Of a stretch of DNA of 64,000 nt, positions 63,594-64,000 are shown in pieces. Made by a program: the position numbers and the translations under genes. Location: NCBI RefSeq assembly GCF_964340395.1, contig NC_135559.1, positions 20,952,611-21,016,610 of the forward strand, in the 5' to 3' direction. Position 1 is the first letter of the stretch. Each line of letters starts with the position of its first letter. The stretch comes from Glandiceps talaboti (lineage: Eukaryota > Hemichordata > Enteropneusta > Spengelidae). The notes under the pieces were generated by a model, which was given only the letters and a program-made list of their open reading frames with translations, did no database searches and had not been told where the DNA came from.

Positions 63594-64000
63594 CTACGGT
63601 AACAAATAATATGCGTGCACGTCATACACAACTTGATCTAAATTACGCAATACAGGGTAGCAATTTGTTCACTTGAACGACAACATCCTTACAATATCAA
63701 TGCAAACAAACACATAAATAATTTAAAGTATATTTACGACAACCTTCTGTCGCTATTACGTTATGACCTATCATTTACCAGTATGAGTTATGTTCGAATT
63801 GCATCATTATTATTTTCATATAAGCTGATTTAGTTCAAATAATCGCCACGACACATACATGTACACACCATTCCTAAAAAGAAAAACTCTTGAGTTTCTG
63901 TATCAACTGTCCAGTTTTCCTATCAACCGCAAGCCATACCCAGAAATAATAAATTCTACAAGAACACGCTGTCTATGTTGTTTTTATCGCACCATTATTT

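Overview
The window is eukaryotic, AT-rich, intron-containing and full of transposons. Together with expanded AT, GA, CT and GT microsatellites this points to an invertebrate animal, probably marine (lophotrochozoan, cnidarian or invertebrate deuterostome). I cannot place it more precisely, and there are no bacterial genes or operons.

Two host-like genes can be read, both on the minus strand. The first is an eight-exon DUF4806-domain gene (exons at 43468-43555, 42451-42573, 40223-40468, 39816-39887, 35876-36086, 31244-31409, 30719-30835 and 30177-30253). All its splice junctions are in phase and it ends in a proper stop; its N-terminal exon is not resolved. The second is the 3' end of a gene with a calcium-binding EGF domain (63528-63593 and 62592-62803) that runs off the right edge.

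The rest is mainly mobile DNA. At 3.9-5.5 kb lies a decayed integrase-core-like gene that still has an intron. At 5.9-8.7 kb (minus) are remnants of a Gypsy-type element with a 158-bp LTR and primer-binding site. At 9.3-12.9 kb are several unrelated tandem repeats. At about 15.06-26.37 kb is a dead non-LTR retrotransposon whose ORF1 is split in frame by an 8.0-kb chromodomain Ty3/Gypsy element (15436-23465, GTAC target duplication). The introns of the DUF4806 gene hold an L1/Tx1-like LINE fragment (36.9-39.66 kb, itself hit by a TA-flanked element at 38032-39002), a Mutator-like element with about 130-bp inverted ends and a 9-bp target duplication (33665-35704), and several fold-back elements. 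The right third (48.6-60.4 kb) is a mosaic of inverted and direct copies of dispersed repeats, with a near-perfect palindrome of two 463-bp arms (52231-53260), a tRNA-derived SINE and a LINE 3' fragment.

The most unusual arrangement is that the readable DUF4806 gene lies between two 37-bp imperfect inverted repeats (28535-28571 and 45503-45539). Both are backed by arrays of the palindromic decamers CCAACGTTGG/CCGACGTCGG. This suggests, but does not prove, that the gene is cargo or a functional part of a roughly 17-kb transposon.
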